DNA of 16,022 bases, taken from assembly GCF_002409645.1 (NCBI RefSeq), contig NZ_DHNR01000029.1, positions 1-16,022 of the forward strand, written 5' to 3'. Shown here in pieces: positions 7,000-13,480 of the stretch (its first letter is position 1; each line of letters begins with the position of its first letter). The notes beneath the pieces were generated by a model. That model ran no database searches and had not been told where the DNA came from. It saw only the letters and a program-made list of their open reading frames with translations. The translations under genes and the position numbers were made by a program. This stretch comes from Acetobacter sp. UBA5411. Lineage in GTDB: Bacteria > Pseudomonadota > Alphaproteobacteria > Acetobacterales > Acetobacteraceae.

Positions 7000-8268
7000 A
7001 TGACAGAGCAGACCTCTCCCACAGATTTCCGTAGCCCTTTCATGCGCGAAGCGCAGGCTCGCGGCTTCCTCTTCCAGTGCACGGATGCGGAAGCGCTTGA
7101 TGCGGCCATGCTCGCCGGACCTGTCACGGGCTATATAGGTTTTGATCCGACGGCTGACAGTCTGCACGTCGGCTCCGCCACCCAGATCATGCTACTGCGT
7201 CTGCTTCAGAAGCACGGACATCGTCCGGTCGCCCTTCTTGGGGGTGGCACGGCGAAGATTGGCGATCCGTCTTTCCGCGAGGAAGCGCGTTCGCTGATGT
7301 CGGACGACACCATCGCCAAAAACATCGCAGGTATCGAAGGCAGTCTCCGTCAGATGATGACGTTCGGAGAAGGCCCATCTGACGCGGTTCTGGCCAACAA
7401 CGCCGACTGGCTGGACAAGCTCTCCTACATCGAACTGCTACGCGAAGTGGGCGTGCATTTCTCGGTCAATCGGATGCTGTCCTTCGACTCTGTCCGCTCC
7501 CGTCTGGAGCGTGAGCAGGGTTTGACGTTCCTCGAATTCAACTACTCCATCCTGCAGTCCTTCGATTTCCGTGAACTGAACCGACGCTATGGCGTGACGC
7601 TTCAGATGGGTGGCTCAGACCAGTGGGGCAATATCGTCTCGGGTATTGATCTCGTCAGACGCACGGATAGCAAGCAGGTGTTCGGCCTTACGGCTCCACT
7701 CCTGACCACGGCTTCCGGCGCGAAGATGGGCAAAAGCGCGAAAGGCGCGGTCTGGCTGTCAGCCGCGAAACTGCCGGTGTTCGAATACTGGCAGTTCTGG
7801 CGCAACACGGAAGACGCCGATGTAGGACGCTTCCTGAAGCTGTTCACGGATCTGCCGATTGAAGAGTGCGACCGTCTCGGCGCGCTTGAAGGTGCGAGCA
7901 TCAACGAAGCGAAGAAGATCCTCGCCACGGAAGCGACGGCCCTGTGCCACGGTCGGGCGGCGGCAGAAGAAGCCGAAGAAACAGCACGCAAGGTTTTTGA
8001 GGCGGGCACGACAGCGACCGCCCTGCCGACTCGTACGCTGCCTCGCGCCGATCTTGAAGCGGGCCTGCCTGCATTCCGGATTTTCACGGAAGCAGGTCTC
8101 GCCACCAGTAATGGCGAGGCACGCCGCCTGATCCGTGGCGGTGGTGCACGTGTGAACGATGTGCAGATCAAGGATGAAGGGCAGATCGTCTCGCTGGCGG
8201 ATGCCGTAGACGGTTCGATCAAGCTTTCATCAGGCAAGAAGCATCATATTCTGGTACAGCCCGCGTAG
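7000..8268 (+). CDS. tyrS: Tyrosyl-tRNA synthetase
   Basis: A 422-residue class I aminoacyl-tRNA synthetase that charges tRNA-Tyr. It has GYIGFDPTADSLHVGS with the HIGH-like HVGS (56-59), GGGTAKIGDP, the tyrosine-site segment LQMGGSDQWGN, the KMSKS-like KMGKS (242-246), and a C-terminal S4 RNA-binding domain (RLIRGGGARVND). Length is normal for the bacterial short form with the S4 domain. A GTG at 6997 directly precedes the ATG at 7000; ACAGGA at 6988-6993 is spaced six bases from the ATG and only three from the GTG, so I choose 7000. A very good intrinsic terminator follows. No T-box or other tRNA-sensing leader is seen in the 98-base upstream gap. Confidence 0.97.
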   Translation: MTEQTSPTDFRSPFMREAQARGFLFQCTDAEALDAAMLAGPVTGYIGFDPTADSLHVGSATQIMLLRLLQKHGHRPVALLGGGTAKIGDPSFREEARSLMSDDTIAKNIAGIEGSLRQMMTFGEGPSDAVLANNADWLDKLSYIELLREVGVHFSVNRMLSFDSVRSRLEREQGLTFLEFNYSILQSFDFRELNRRYGVTLQMGGSDQWGNIVSGIDLVRRTDSKQVFGLTAPLLTTASGAKMGKSAKGAVWLSAAKLPVFEYWQFWRNTEDADVGRFLKLFTDLPIEECDRLGALEGASINEAKKILATEATALCHGRAAAEEAEETARKVFEAGTTATALPTRTLPRADLEAGLPAFRIFTEAGLATSNGEARRLIRGGGARVNDVQIKDEGQIVSLADAVDGSIKLSSGKKHHILVQPA

Positions 8269-8302
8269 TTTTTACACAACTCTTGCTCTCCAGAAGTTCT
8301 TA

Positions 8303-8344
8303 CTCCAGAAATATAACAGATAATATTTCTGGAGTTTTTCTTTT
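8303..8344 (+). terminator. Intrinsic terminator of tyrS
   Basis: CTCCAGAAATAT (8303-8314) and its exact complement (8323-8334) form a perfect 12-bp stem with an eight-base loop, followed by TTTTTCTTTT (8335-8344). This is a textbook rho-independent terminator on the + strand, 34 bases after the tyrS stop. A second copy of CTCCAGAA lies just upstream (from 8288) and could compete for the same 3' arm. Confidence 0.92.
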
Positions 8345-8349
8345 ATAAG

Positions 8350-8622
8350 TCATGCAGCATCCTGCAACTCTGAAATAACAGAGCCATCAGATAGATAATT
8401 TATTACTCGAAGAGCAATGTCTTTATCGCCATCATACGACTGATAAATTGCATTGATGCATGCCACAGCAATTCTGTGATCGCCTTTTTTATAGGCCTCA
8501 TCTGCCAGAACAATCAGGCATCTCGTAAAATACTTCAAGCTAGCAGCCTTCAAGATTCGGTTGAGACAACTAAGCGTTAGCTGCTGGTAACAGCTTTTTA
8601 GCCTCGAAACGCTATAGAACAT
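8350..8622 (-). CDS. Hypothetical 90-residue protein
   Basis: A 90-codon reading frame on the minus strand in a locally AT-rich patch. The peptide is mainly helical, with LIVLADEAYKKGDHRIAVACINAIYQSYDGDKDI-type amphipathic character in its middle (quoted in parts: LADEAYKKGDHRIAVAC, then INAIYQSYDGDKD), and is Cys-containing (four Cys). No signal peptide or membrane helix. I do not recognise a family. No Shine-Dalgarno precedes the ATG at 8622, so the start could be further in. It stops six bases from the end of the tyrS terminator and is divergent from the XRE regulator gene. AT content and codon use differ from the neighbours, suggesting transfer or weak selection. The protein-like composition supports a real gene, but only moderately. 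Confidence 0.5.
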   Translation of the reverse strand: MFYSVSRLKSCYQQLTLSCLNRILKAASLKYFTRCLIVLADEAYKKGDHRIAVACINAIYQSYDGDKDIALRVINYLSDGSVISELQDAA

Positions 8623-8815
8623 TTTACACGATTCGGCACAGGAATCGTTAAAAATCCGTTAATTTCCCTGTTTTATTTTAAAGACGAAGTAAAAATGTTT
8701 CCAAAGACATAGATTTATGATGGCGATGTTTTTATGTATCTCTATTAAAAAACATGCGATTTATTTACTTCTTTATGCGCTTCCGAGAGATATCTAACGC
8801 ATTGGAAAAAATGGG
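8623..8815. promoter_or_regulatory. AT-rich divergent intergenic region with repeats
   Basis: The 193 bases between the two divergent small genes are only about one third GC. They hold an inverted repeat ACGATTC-7-GAATCGT (8628-8648) abutting the minus-strand gene, two direct CGTTAA copies at 8646-8651 and 8657-8662 spaced one helical turn (11 bases) apart, and an inverted ATGTTTTT-14-AAAAACAT (8726-8755) nearer the XRE gene. These are plausible operators for the XRE-type regulator. A 26-residue ORF at 8717-8797 has no ribosome binding site and is not called. Confidence 0.4.
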
Positions 8816-9037
8816 ATGCAAAACCAATTAACAATAATTATCGGCACGACCATGAAAAAACTGCGTCAGGATCGCAATGTAACACTTGAGCAGCTTTCCC
8901 TAGCTTCCGGTATAGATAAAGATCGCCTGGAAATTTTCGAAAGCTGCAAGGAAAGACCTGACGCCGAGGAATTGCTGGATATTTGCAAGGCTCTGCAAAT
9001 AAGCATTTCTGATCTGCTGGATGTAAAATCCAACTAG
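8816..9037 (+). CDS. Small XRE/Cro-CI family helix-turn-helix regulator
   Basis: A 73-residue protein made almost wholly of an HTH_3 domain: MKKLRQDRNVTLEQLSLASG forms helices 1-2, DKDRLEIFESCKERPD the recognition helix and turn, and ELLDICKALQISISDLL the closing helices. It probably binds DNA as a dimer. GGAA at 8804-8807 lies eight bases before the ATG at 8816; a second ATG at 8852 is the more usual family start but has no ribosome binding site. It sits in an AT-rich patch, divergent from the unknown 90-residue gene, so it may regulate that gene and itself. No toxin partner is recognisable, although a two-gene toxin-antitoxin arrangement is usually co-directional and is not seen here. Confidence 0.82.
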   Translation: MQNQLTIIIGTTMKKLRQDRNVTLEQLSLASGIDKDRLEIFESCKERPDAEELLDICKALQISISDLLDVKSN

Positions 9038-9075
9038 AACTTTACAAACACGACCAGAAACGCAAACAGCGCGAA

Positions 9076-9468
9076 CTACCCCTGATAAGACGCAATCTCG
9101 ATCAGGTTCTGATCCGGGTCATGGCAATAGACTGACGTCACCGGGCCAAGCGCCCCTAGACGGGCTACCGGGCCTTCAACCACTTTCACACCGCATCCCT
9201 TGAGATGTTCGATGACATCTTCACTCGCAACGGCTGCGATAAAACAGAGATCATTGGTGCCGCAGGACGCGAACTGTGCGGTCTCCCACCCCTCCATGCC
9301 TTCTGGCCGCAGGTTGATCTTCTGACCGCCAAATTTCAGCGCCGTGCGATTGTGACGCCCATACTCTTCCCGTTCCATACCGAGAACACGCTGATACCAG
9401 GACGCCGAGACCTCAATATCACGGACAGTGAGAACAACGTGGTCCAGTCGATCAACGGTGAAGCGCAT
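9076..9468 (-). CDS. VOC-family protein (glyoxalase / bleomycin-resistance fold)
   Basis: A 130-residue single-domain vicinal-oxygen-chelate protein. It starts RLDHVVLTVRDIEVSASWYQ with the metal ligand H10, continues FYxxVLG-like (WYQRVLGME), and ends CHDPDQNLIEIASY with the ligand E124. The two beta-alpha-beta-beta-beta halves are visible. It resembles the STM3117-like subgroup, often annotated as a virulence or glyoxalase-like protein; the substrate is unknown. AGG about nine bases before the ATG serves as a weak ribosome binding site. It lies 133 bases downstream of the fumarase gene on the same strand, with a GC-rich hairpin between. Confidence 0.85.
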   Translation of the reverse strand: MRFTVDRLDHVVLTVRDIEVSASWYQRVLGMEREEYGRHNRTALKFGGQKINLRPEGMEGWETAQFASCGTNDLCFIAAVASEDVIEHLKGCGVKVVEGPVARLGALGPVTSVYCHDPDQNLIEIASYQG

Positions 9469-9552
9469 GAGACAATGCCTTACTCTGAAGCGTATCCGCC
9501 TTGCGACGCCGAGGACATGGCGTCGCTTTCATAATGTCTATTGAACGGCGTT

Positions 9553-9580
9553 GCCGGAGGAAAGCAAGCCCTCCCCCGGC
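9553..9580 (-). terminator. Hairpin between fumarase and VOC genes
   Basis: On the minus strand GCCGGGGG (9580-9573) pairs with CCTCCGGC (9560-9553; one G-U) across a 12-base loop, 21 bases after the fumarase stop. There is no T-run, so it is a probable transcript end or mRNA 3' structure, not a classical intrinsic terminator. Confidence 0.4.
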
Positions 9581-9601
9581 ACAGAGCGGATTATCGGCAG
9601 A

Positions 9602-11293
9602 TCAGGTAAGACCGGCGTAGAAGTCGTTGCCCTTGTCGTCGATGACGATGAAGGCCGGGAAATTTTCGACTTCGATTTTCCAGACCGCTTCCATACCCAG
9701 TTCCGGATATTCCAGCACCTCGACCTTGCGGATGCAGTCTTTGGCCAGACGCGCCGCCGGGCCACCGACCGAGCCGAGATAGAAGCCGCCATAGGTCTGG
9801 CAGGCGTCCTTCACGGCCTTGGAACGGTTGCCTTTGGCCAGCATCACGTAGGAGCCGCCAGCCTTCTGGAGTTCGGCGACATACGAGTCCATACGGCCTG
9901 CCGTGGTCGGACCGAAAGAACCGGTCGGCATGCCAGCCGGAGTCTTGGCCGGACCGGCGTAATAGACTGGGTGATCCTTGAGATACTGTGGCAGTCCCTC
10001 GCCCTTCTCCAGACGTTCCTTGAACTTGGCATGAGCGATATCGCGCGCCACGACCATCGTGCCGGTCAGCGACAGGCGCGTCTTGACGGGGTATTTCGAC
10101 AGTTCCTTGCGGATCTCGTCCATCGGCCGGTTGAGGTCGATGTTGACCGCCTCGCCTTCCAGATGCTCATCGGTCGTCTCGGGCAGGAAGCGGGCTGGGT
10201 CATGCTCAAGCTGTTCGAGAAACACGCCTTCCGCCGTGATCTTGGCCTTGGCCTGACGGTCTGCCGAGCAGGACACACCGATGCCAACCGGGAAAGACGC
10301 ACCATGACGCGGCAGACGCACGACCCGCACGTCGTGACAGAAATACTTGCCGCCGAACTGCGCGCCGATCCCAAGCTTCTGTGTCAGCTTCAGGACTTCA
10401 GCTTCCATTTCCTTGTCACGGAACGCCTGTCCGTTTTCGTTACCCTTGTCGGGTAGCGAATCGTAATAGTGCGTGGAGGCCATCTTGACGGTCTTGAGCG
10501 TCTGCTCCGCGGACATGCCGCCCAGAACGATGGCAAGGTGATACGGCGGACAGGCTGACGTGCCGAGCGTGCGGAGTTTAGTCTCCAGCCATTTCAGCAG
10601 CGTCTCCTTGTTGAAGATCAGCGCCCGCGTTTCCTGAAACAGGAACGTCTTGTTGGCTGAGCCGCCGCCCTTGGCGACGAACAGGAGGTCGTATTCCTCC
10701 GGGTGATAATCGCCCGGATTGGCGGCGATATCGACCTGCACGGGCAGATTAGTGCCGGTATTTTTCTCGTCGAAGATCGTCAGGGGCGCCATCTGCGAGT
10801 AGCGCAGGGCGGTCGTCGTGTAGGTCTTGTAGACGCCGCGAGCGAAGGCTTCGTCGTCATTGCCTTCGACCCAGACGCGCTGGCCCTTCTTGCCGACAAC
10901 GATGGCCGTTCCCGTGTCCTGACACATTGGCAACGCGCCGCCAGCGGCGATGCAGGCGTTCTTCAGCAGGTCGAGCGCCACGAACCGGTCGTTATCAGAC
11001 GCTTCCGGGTCCTTGAGGATGTTGGCCAGAGACTGAAGATGCGAAGGCCGCAGCAAGTGGGCAATATCGTTGAACGCCTCCGCAGCCAGCGCGGACAGGG
11101 TTTCCGGCTCGACATGCAGGATGGTTTTGTCACCGATCTTCGATGTGCTGACCCCGCCAAGATCGAGTTTACGGTACGGCGTTTCATCCTTTCCCAGCTG
11201 AAACAGCGGGGCATAGGAAAAATCCTTGATCGCCGGCGTCTTGGACGCAGCCTTCTGCGCCGGAGCTTTTGGCGCGGTGGTGTCAGCAGTCAT
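9602..11293 (-). CDS. Fumarate hydratase, class I (Fe-S)
   Basis: A 563-residue class I fumarase, catalysing fumarate to malate in the TCA cycle with a labile 4Fe-4S cluster. The likely cluster cysteines are C124 (LPMCQDTGTA), C248 (TSACPPYH) and C342 (VSCSADRQ); the last two are spaced as in E. coli FumA. N-terminal alpha-domain and C-terminal beta-domain (KTPAGMPTGSFGPTTAGRMD, GGPAARLAK) are both present in one chain. The first 20 residues form an Ala/Lys/Pro-rich extension before the conserved part. GGAGA eight bases before the ATG supports the start. It follows sspB by 42 bases in the same direction, so both may share a transcript. An oxygen-sensitive fumarase is notable for strictly aerobic acetic acid bacteria, if the host assignment is right. 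Confidence 0.95.
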   Translation of the reverse strand: MTADTTAPKAPAQKAASKTPAIKDFSYAPLFQLGKDETPYRKLDLGGVSTSKIGDKTILHVEPETLSALAAEAFNDIAHLLRPSHLQSLANILKDPEASDNDRFVALDLLKNACIAAGGALPMCQDTGTAIVVGKKGQRVWVEGNDDEAFARGVYKTYTTTALRYSQMAPLTIFDEKNTGTNLPVQVDIAANPGDYHPEEYDLLFVAKGGGSANKTFLFQETRALIFNKETLLKWLETKLRTLGTSACPPYHLAIVLGGMSAEQTLKTVKMASTHYYDSLPDKGNENGQAFRDKEMEAEVLKLTQKLGIGAQFGGKYFCHDVRVVRLPRHGASFPVGIGVSCSADRQAKAKITAEGVFLEQLEHDPARFLPETTDEHLEGEAVNIDLNRPMDEIRKELSKYPVKTRLSLTGTMVVARDIAHAKFKERLEKGEGLPQYLKDHPVYYAGPAKTPAGMPTGSFGPTTAGRMDSYVAELQKAGGSYVMLAKGNRSKAVKDACQTYGGFYLGSVGGPAARLAKDCIRKVEVLEYPELGMEAVWKIEVENFPAFIVIDDKGNDFYAGLT

Positions 11294-11335
11294 CGTCTCA
11301 GTCTCCGATCGGGCGTCCGGCTGGGCCTTGCGGCG

Positions 11336-11872
11336 TCAGCTCGGTTTGGGGCCCTTTTTACGAAAGGCATCGAGACTCACGACAGCGGCGTCCCCTTTCG
11401 GGGCCAGATCTTCCGGCGCTGGTTCGGGCACAGTCTCCGCTTCCGCAACCTCTGCTTCGTGCTGGGCTTCTTCCGTCGGGTTAAAGCGCATCGAAAGCTG
11501 GATATGCGGGTCCGCGAAGCCGGTGATGGCCGCCACCGGGATCGTGAGTATCGAGCCGACTCCTCCGAAGGACAGGCCGACCGAGACACAGCGCTGTTCA
11601 CGGTCCACTTTCAGATCCCAGAACTGATGCTGCAACACGATCGTCATCTCATGCGGATACTGGGCGCGCAGACGCGATGGAATATCCACGCCCGGCCAGT
11701 CGGTCCGGAAAGACAGATAGAAATGGTGGCCGCCTGCAAGCCCTTCCCGGCTCACATGTTCGAGCGCACGCAGCATGACATCGCGGTAAGCGTCTTCCAT
11801 CCAGACGTCATACGGCAGCATGCTCTCCGGCAGATCGCCGCCTGGTCCGCCGCCATCCTGATTGTCGGTCAT
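11336..11872 (-). CDS. sspB: ClpXP adaptor SspB (alphaproteobacterial type)
   Basis: A 178-residue protein with the SspB substrate-binding fold: YDVWMEDAYRDVMLRALEHV at the start, HHFYLSFRTDWPGVDIP (about 49-65), MTIVLQHQFWDLKV (76-89), and LSFGGVGSILTIPVAAI (100-116). After an acidic, Pro/Glu/Ala-rich linker (about 133-160) it ends in VVSLDAFRKK (164-173), the short ClpX-docking tail typical of alphaproteobacterial SspB. SspB tethers ssrA-tagged proteins to ClpX for degradation. The frame is open 18 codons further upstream to 11926, but AGGGGA seven bases before the ATG at 11872 favours the shorter start. It lies directly downstream of the tmRNA gene on the same strand and upstream of fumarase. 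Confidence 0.93.
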   Translation of the reverse strand: MTDNQDGGGPGGDLPESMLPYDVWMEDAYRDVMLRALEHVSREGLAGGHHFYLSFRTDWPGVDIPSRLRAQYPHEMTIVLQHQFWDLKVDREQRCVSVGLSFGGVGSILTIPVAAITGFADPHIQLSMRFNPTEEAQHEAEVAEAETVPEPAPEDLAPKGDAAVVSLDAFRKKGPKPS

Positions 11873-11904
11873 GGAAAAATCCCCTGTCTTCTGCCCGCTC
11901 CATA

Positions 11905-11926
11905 GTGTGGTGGCTGTATACCACAC
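11905..11926. repeat. Inverted repeat in the sspB leader
   Basis: GTGTGGT (11905-11911) and ACCACAC (11920-11926) form a perfect 7-bp inverted repeat around eight bases. It lies 33 bases before the sspB start and just after the predicted transcription start, a place for either a repressor site or an mRNA leader hairpin. Confidence 0.4.
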
Positions 11927-11940
11927 CTGTCCCGTGAAAG

Positions 11941-11968
11941 ATTATCTCGGCGGCATGGATGAGGCAAA
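11941..11968 (-). promoter_or_regulatory. Candidate sspB promoter
   Basis: Read on the minus strand, TTTGCC (11968-11963) and GATAAT (11946-11941) are separated by 16 bases, a fair sigma-70-type pair. Transcription would start near 11934, giving a leader of about 60 bases before sspB. Confidence 0.4.
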
Positions 11969-12039
11969 GACAGAAGGAAGGCAACCCACCTGCATCACTG
12001 TCTGGTCACAGAGAGGTGAAGCACCCTGAATGGAATTTT

Positions 12040-12334
12040 CTTTGAGGTGGGAGGGCTTCTGTTGCCCGGTGCCCTCCCGAACCGCGCTTATCGCTTATGC
12101 AGCGACAGCGAGCACCTCTGAGTTATCGTTGGCACTTGTAAGTTAGCCCGATGACGGCGGTACAATGCCGGGCAAAAGGAAAGTCTTTACCACGCGTGTC
12201 GAGCCTGTTTCGTCCCCACAATCCCGAACTGGCCGGGAGTGTTTTTGGTGGAGACGCCGGGTACCGCCCCCGGGTCCACAACGCTTATTCCAAATTCCGT
12301 TTATCGCCATAGCCAAGGGTCGAACCCTCCTGCA
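12040..12334 (-). ncRNA. ssrA: tmRNA, circularly permuted two-piece form
   Basis: Read on the minus strand the gene runs acceptor piece, spacer, coding piece. The acceptor piece ends GGCGTCTCCACCA with its CCA at 12248-12246; before it lies a T-arm-like CCGGG-7-CCCGG stem. After a 28-base spacer (with a CCCG/CGGG hairpin) the coding piece starts GGGGACGAAACAGG at 12217. GGGGACG pairs with CGTCTCC to rebuild the seven-bp acceptor stem (one G-U). The tag frame reads ANDNSEVLAVAA then TAA. Near the 3' end GGGAGGGC (12078-12071) and GCCCTCCC (12056-12049) make a perfect eight-bp stem. tmRNA rescues stalled ribosomes and tags their products for proteolysis. Outer ends are approximate: the 5' end rests on the promoter, the 3' end on the last stem. 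Confidence 0.93.
12095..12133 (-). other. tmRNA tag-peptide reading frame
   Basis: Twelve codons starting with GCC at 12133 and ending in TAA at 12097-12095 encode ANDNSEVLAVAA. With the alanine carried by tmRNA itself the added tag would be AANDNSEVLAVAA. The AANDN start matches other alphaproteobacterial tags (Caulobacter has AANDNFAEEF then AVAA), the N-terminal part being bound by SspB and the final AA by ClpX; the middle is different and one residue shorter. Confidence 0.9.
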
Positions 12335-12340
12335 CTGATG

Positions 12341-12369
12341 AAGATAGGTGCATGTCTCCCCTTCCACAA
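12341..12369 (-). promoter_or_regulatory. Candidate ssrA promoter
   Basis: On the minus strand TTGTGG (12369-12364) and TATCTT (12346-12341) are separated by exactly 17 bases. A start about six or seven bases downstream (near 12334) would place the 5' end just before the GGAGGGTTCGACCC hairpin at the beginning of the acceptor piece. Motif inference only. Confidence 0.45.
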
Positions 12370-12494
12370 GGCCTTTGTAAAATCCCCGGATGCACCACCA
12401 TTCTCCCTCGCCCAATACCCTTGCAAAAGTATCAATTTATTATGCTGATCGTGGGTCAAAGAGCGTAACGCGAAAAAATGGGCGAGTTGCCGAC

Positions 12495-13355
12495 ATGACG
12501 TCTACGTGGACCATTCCCCCCGAACTGGACTGCCCGCTTCCGCGCAATGTCGTCAGACAGACCCCCAAAGACCCTGTCATGCGTTGGGCGATGTTTCTTC
12601 TGGTTCTGATGATTTTCCTCCCGATTGGAGGTTTTTCTTTCGGAGGATACCTGTGGTTCCATCACTGGAAAACAGAAGGGCAAATTACGACCGCCATCAT
12701 CGAACATGCCCACCCTGTTGAGAAACACCGCCGAAACCGAAGCTATTGGTCGTGCGTGATAAGCTATTCATTCGTCACAATGAACGGAACAAACATTCGG
12801 GGAGAAGGCAGCAGCCCGTTTGATAATGATGGCTGCCAGACGAAAGTCGGTAAAACCATCAGCGTTCGCTATATGCGCGAGCATCCAGAGAAAAACATTT
12901 TAACTTCCACTCTCGCCTTTTTGAAACAACGAGGGGTCTTTCTGGCCATCTCTACAACCGGCTTTGTGAGTTTTCTCATTATTTACATCCTATGCGCCAT
13001 CTTTCTGCTTTCCCGGAAAGAAAAACGACTTCTCACGTGGGGCACGCCAGTAGCGGGCACGATTTGCAAATCCCGTATTTTCCGACGTAGAGGCGTGCCC
13101 TATCTGAAAATCTGGTGTCGGTATTCCAGCCGGAATGGGCGTATCCGTACATTACGGCGCACATTTTCCCTGCTTGACCAGACCGATCAGGGAGCCGGGA
13201 TCCTGCGAAAATGGCAGGACAACACGACAGTTCTTTATGACCCTGCGCACCCTTGGCTCGCAGCGCTTTATCCTTTGGAAATTTTCAGGATTCGCGAGAC
13301 TTCCCGACTGAATCCACCCTCAGCACTTGCAACGAGAAACATTCCCATACGCTGA
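12495..13355 (+). CDS. DUF3592-like membrane protein with two repeats
   Basis: A 286-residue protein with two membrane helices (about 31-54 and 148-172). After each helix comes a similar module: TTAIIEHAHPVEKHRRNRSY, then a strand-rich part ending ISVRYMREHPEKN; and GTPVAGTICKSRIFRRRG, then strands ending TVLYDPAHPWLAALYP. The pattern of a short strand, variable basic loop, then VxYDPxxP is that of DUF3592 proteins, of unknown function and often in the bacterial envelope. The frame is open from 12390, but the extra 35 residues look unlike coding sequence, so I use the ATG at 12495; its ribosome binding site is weak either way. The gene is divergent from ssrA, and GC is lower than in thyX. Partners are not evident. 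Confidence 0.68.
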   Translation: MTSTWTIPPELDCPLPRNVVRQTPKDPVMRWAMFLLVLMIFLPIGGFSFGGYLWFHHWKTEGQITTAIIEHAHPVEKHRRNRSYWSCVISYSFVTMNGTNIRGEGSSPFDNDGCQTKVGKTISVRYMREHPEKNILTSTLAFLKQRGVFLAISTTGFVSFLIIYILCAIFLLSRKEKRLLTWGTPVAGTICKSRIFRRRGVPYLKIWCRYSSRNGRIRTLRRTFSLLDQTDQGAGILRKWQDNTTVLYDPAHPWLAALYPLEIFRIRETSRLNPPSALATRNIPIR

Positions 13356-13431
13356 GTGAAAAACCACGGAGTAATCATTTTCCTTCACTCCCTGTATTCC
13401 CCCTTGCCGTGTGCTAGGACCTCTCCTCAAC

Positions 13432-13450
13432 GGCTGCGGGCCTCGCAGCC
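13432..13450 (+). promoter_or_regulatory. Hairpin in the thyX leader
   Basis: GGCTGCG (13432-13438) and CGCAGCC (13444-13450) form a perfect seven-bp stem with a five-base loop, 30 bases before the thyX start. Upstream, GAGTGAA and TTCACTC bracket 23 bases just after the stop of the preceding gene and may mark its transcript end. TGTGCTAGGA nearby resembles an extended -10 box without a clear -35. Confidence 0.35.
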
Positions 13451-13480
13451 ACCCGATTCAGACCCAAGATACAAGGCCGT

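Noticed and set aside
8717..8797. 26-residue hydrophobic ORF in the AT-rich intergenic region
   Set aside because: It has no ribosome binding site, and short hydrophobic frames are expected by chance in AT-rich DNA.
8350..9037. Toxin-antitoxin pair
   Set aside because: The two small genes are divergent, not co-directional, and the 90-residue protein shows no known toxin motif; the XRE domain alone is not enough.
9551..10456. + strand ORFs across the fumarase gene (also 10703-11905)
   Set aside because: Both are antisense to fumarase and sspB with convincing catalytic motifs on the minus strand; the translations are Arg/Gly-rich shadows.
12143..12415. Minus-strand ORF of 90 codons
   Set aside because: It lies over the tmRNA gene; the RNA structure and the tag frame explain these bases better.
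12239..12448. + strand ORF of 69 codons and a possible tRNA read from the CCA and T-arm-like bases
   Set aside because: The ORF crosses the tmRNA acceptor piece. The CCA-ending acceptor piece has no anticodon arm next to it and pairs instead with GGGGACG 28 bases further on, as expected for a permuted tmRNA.
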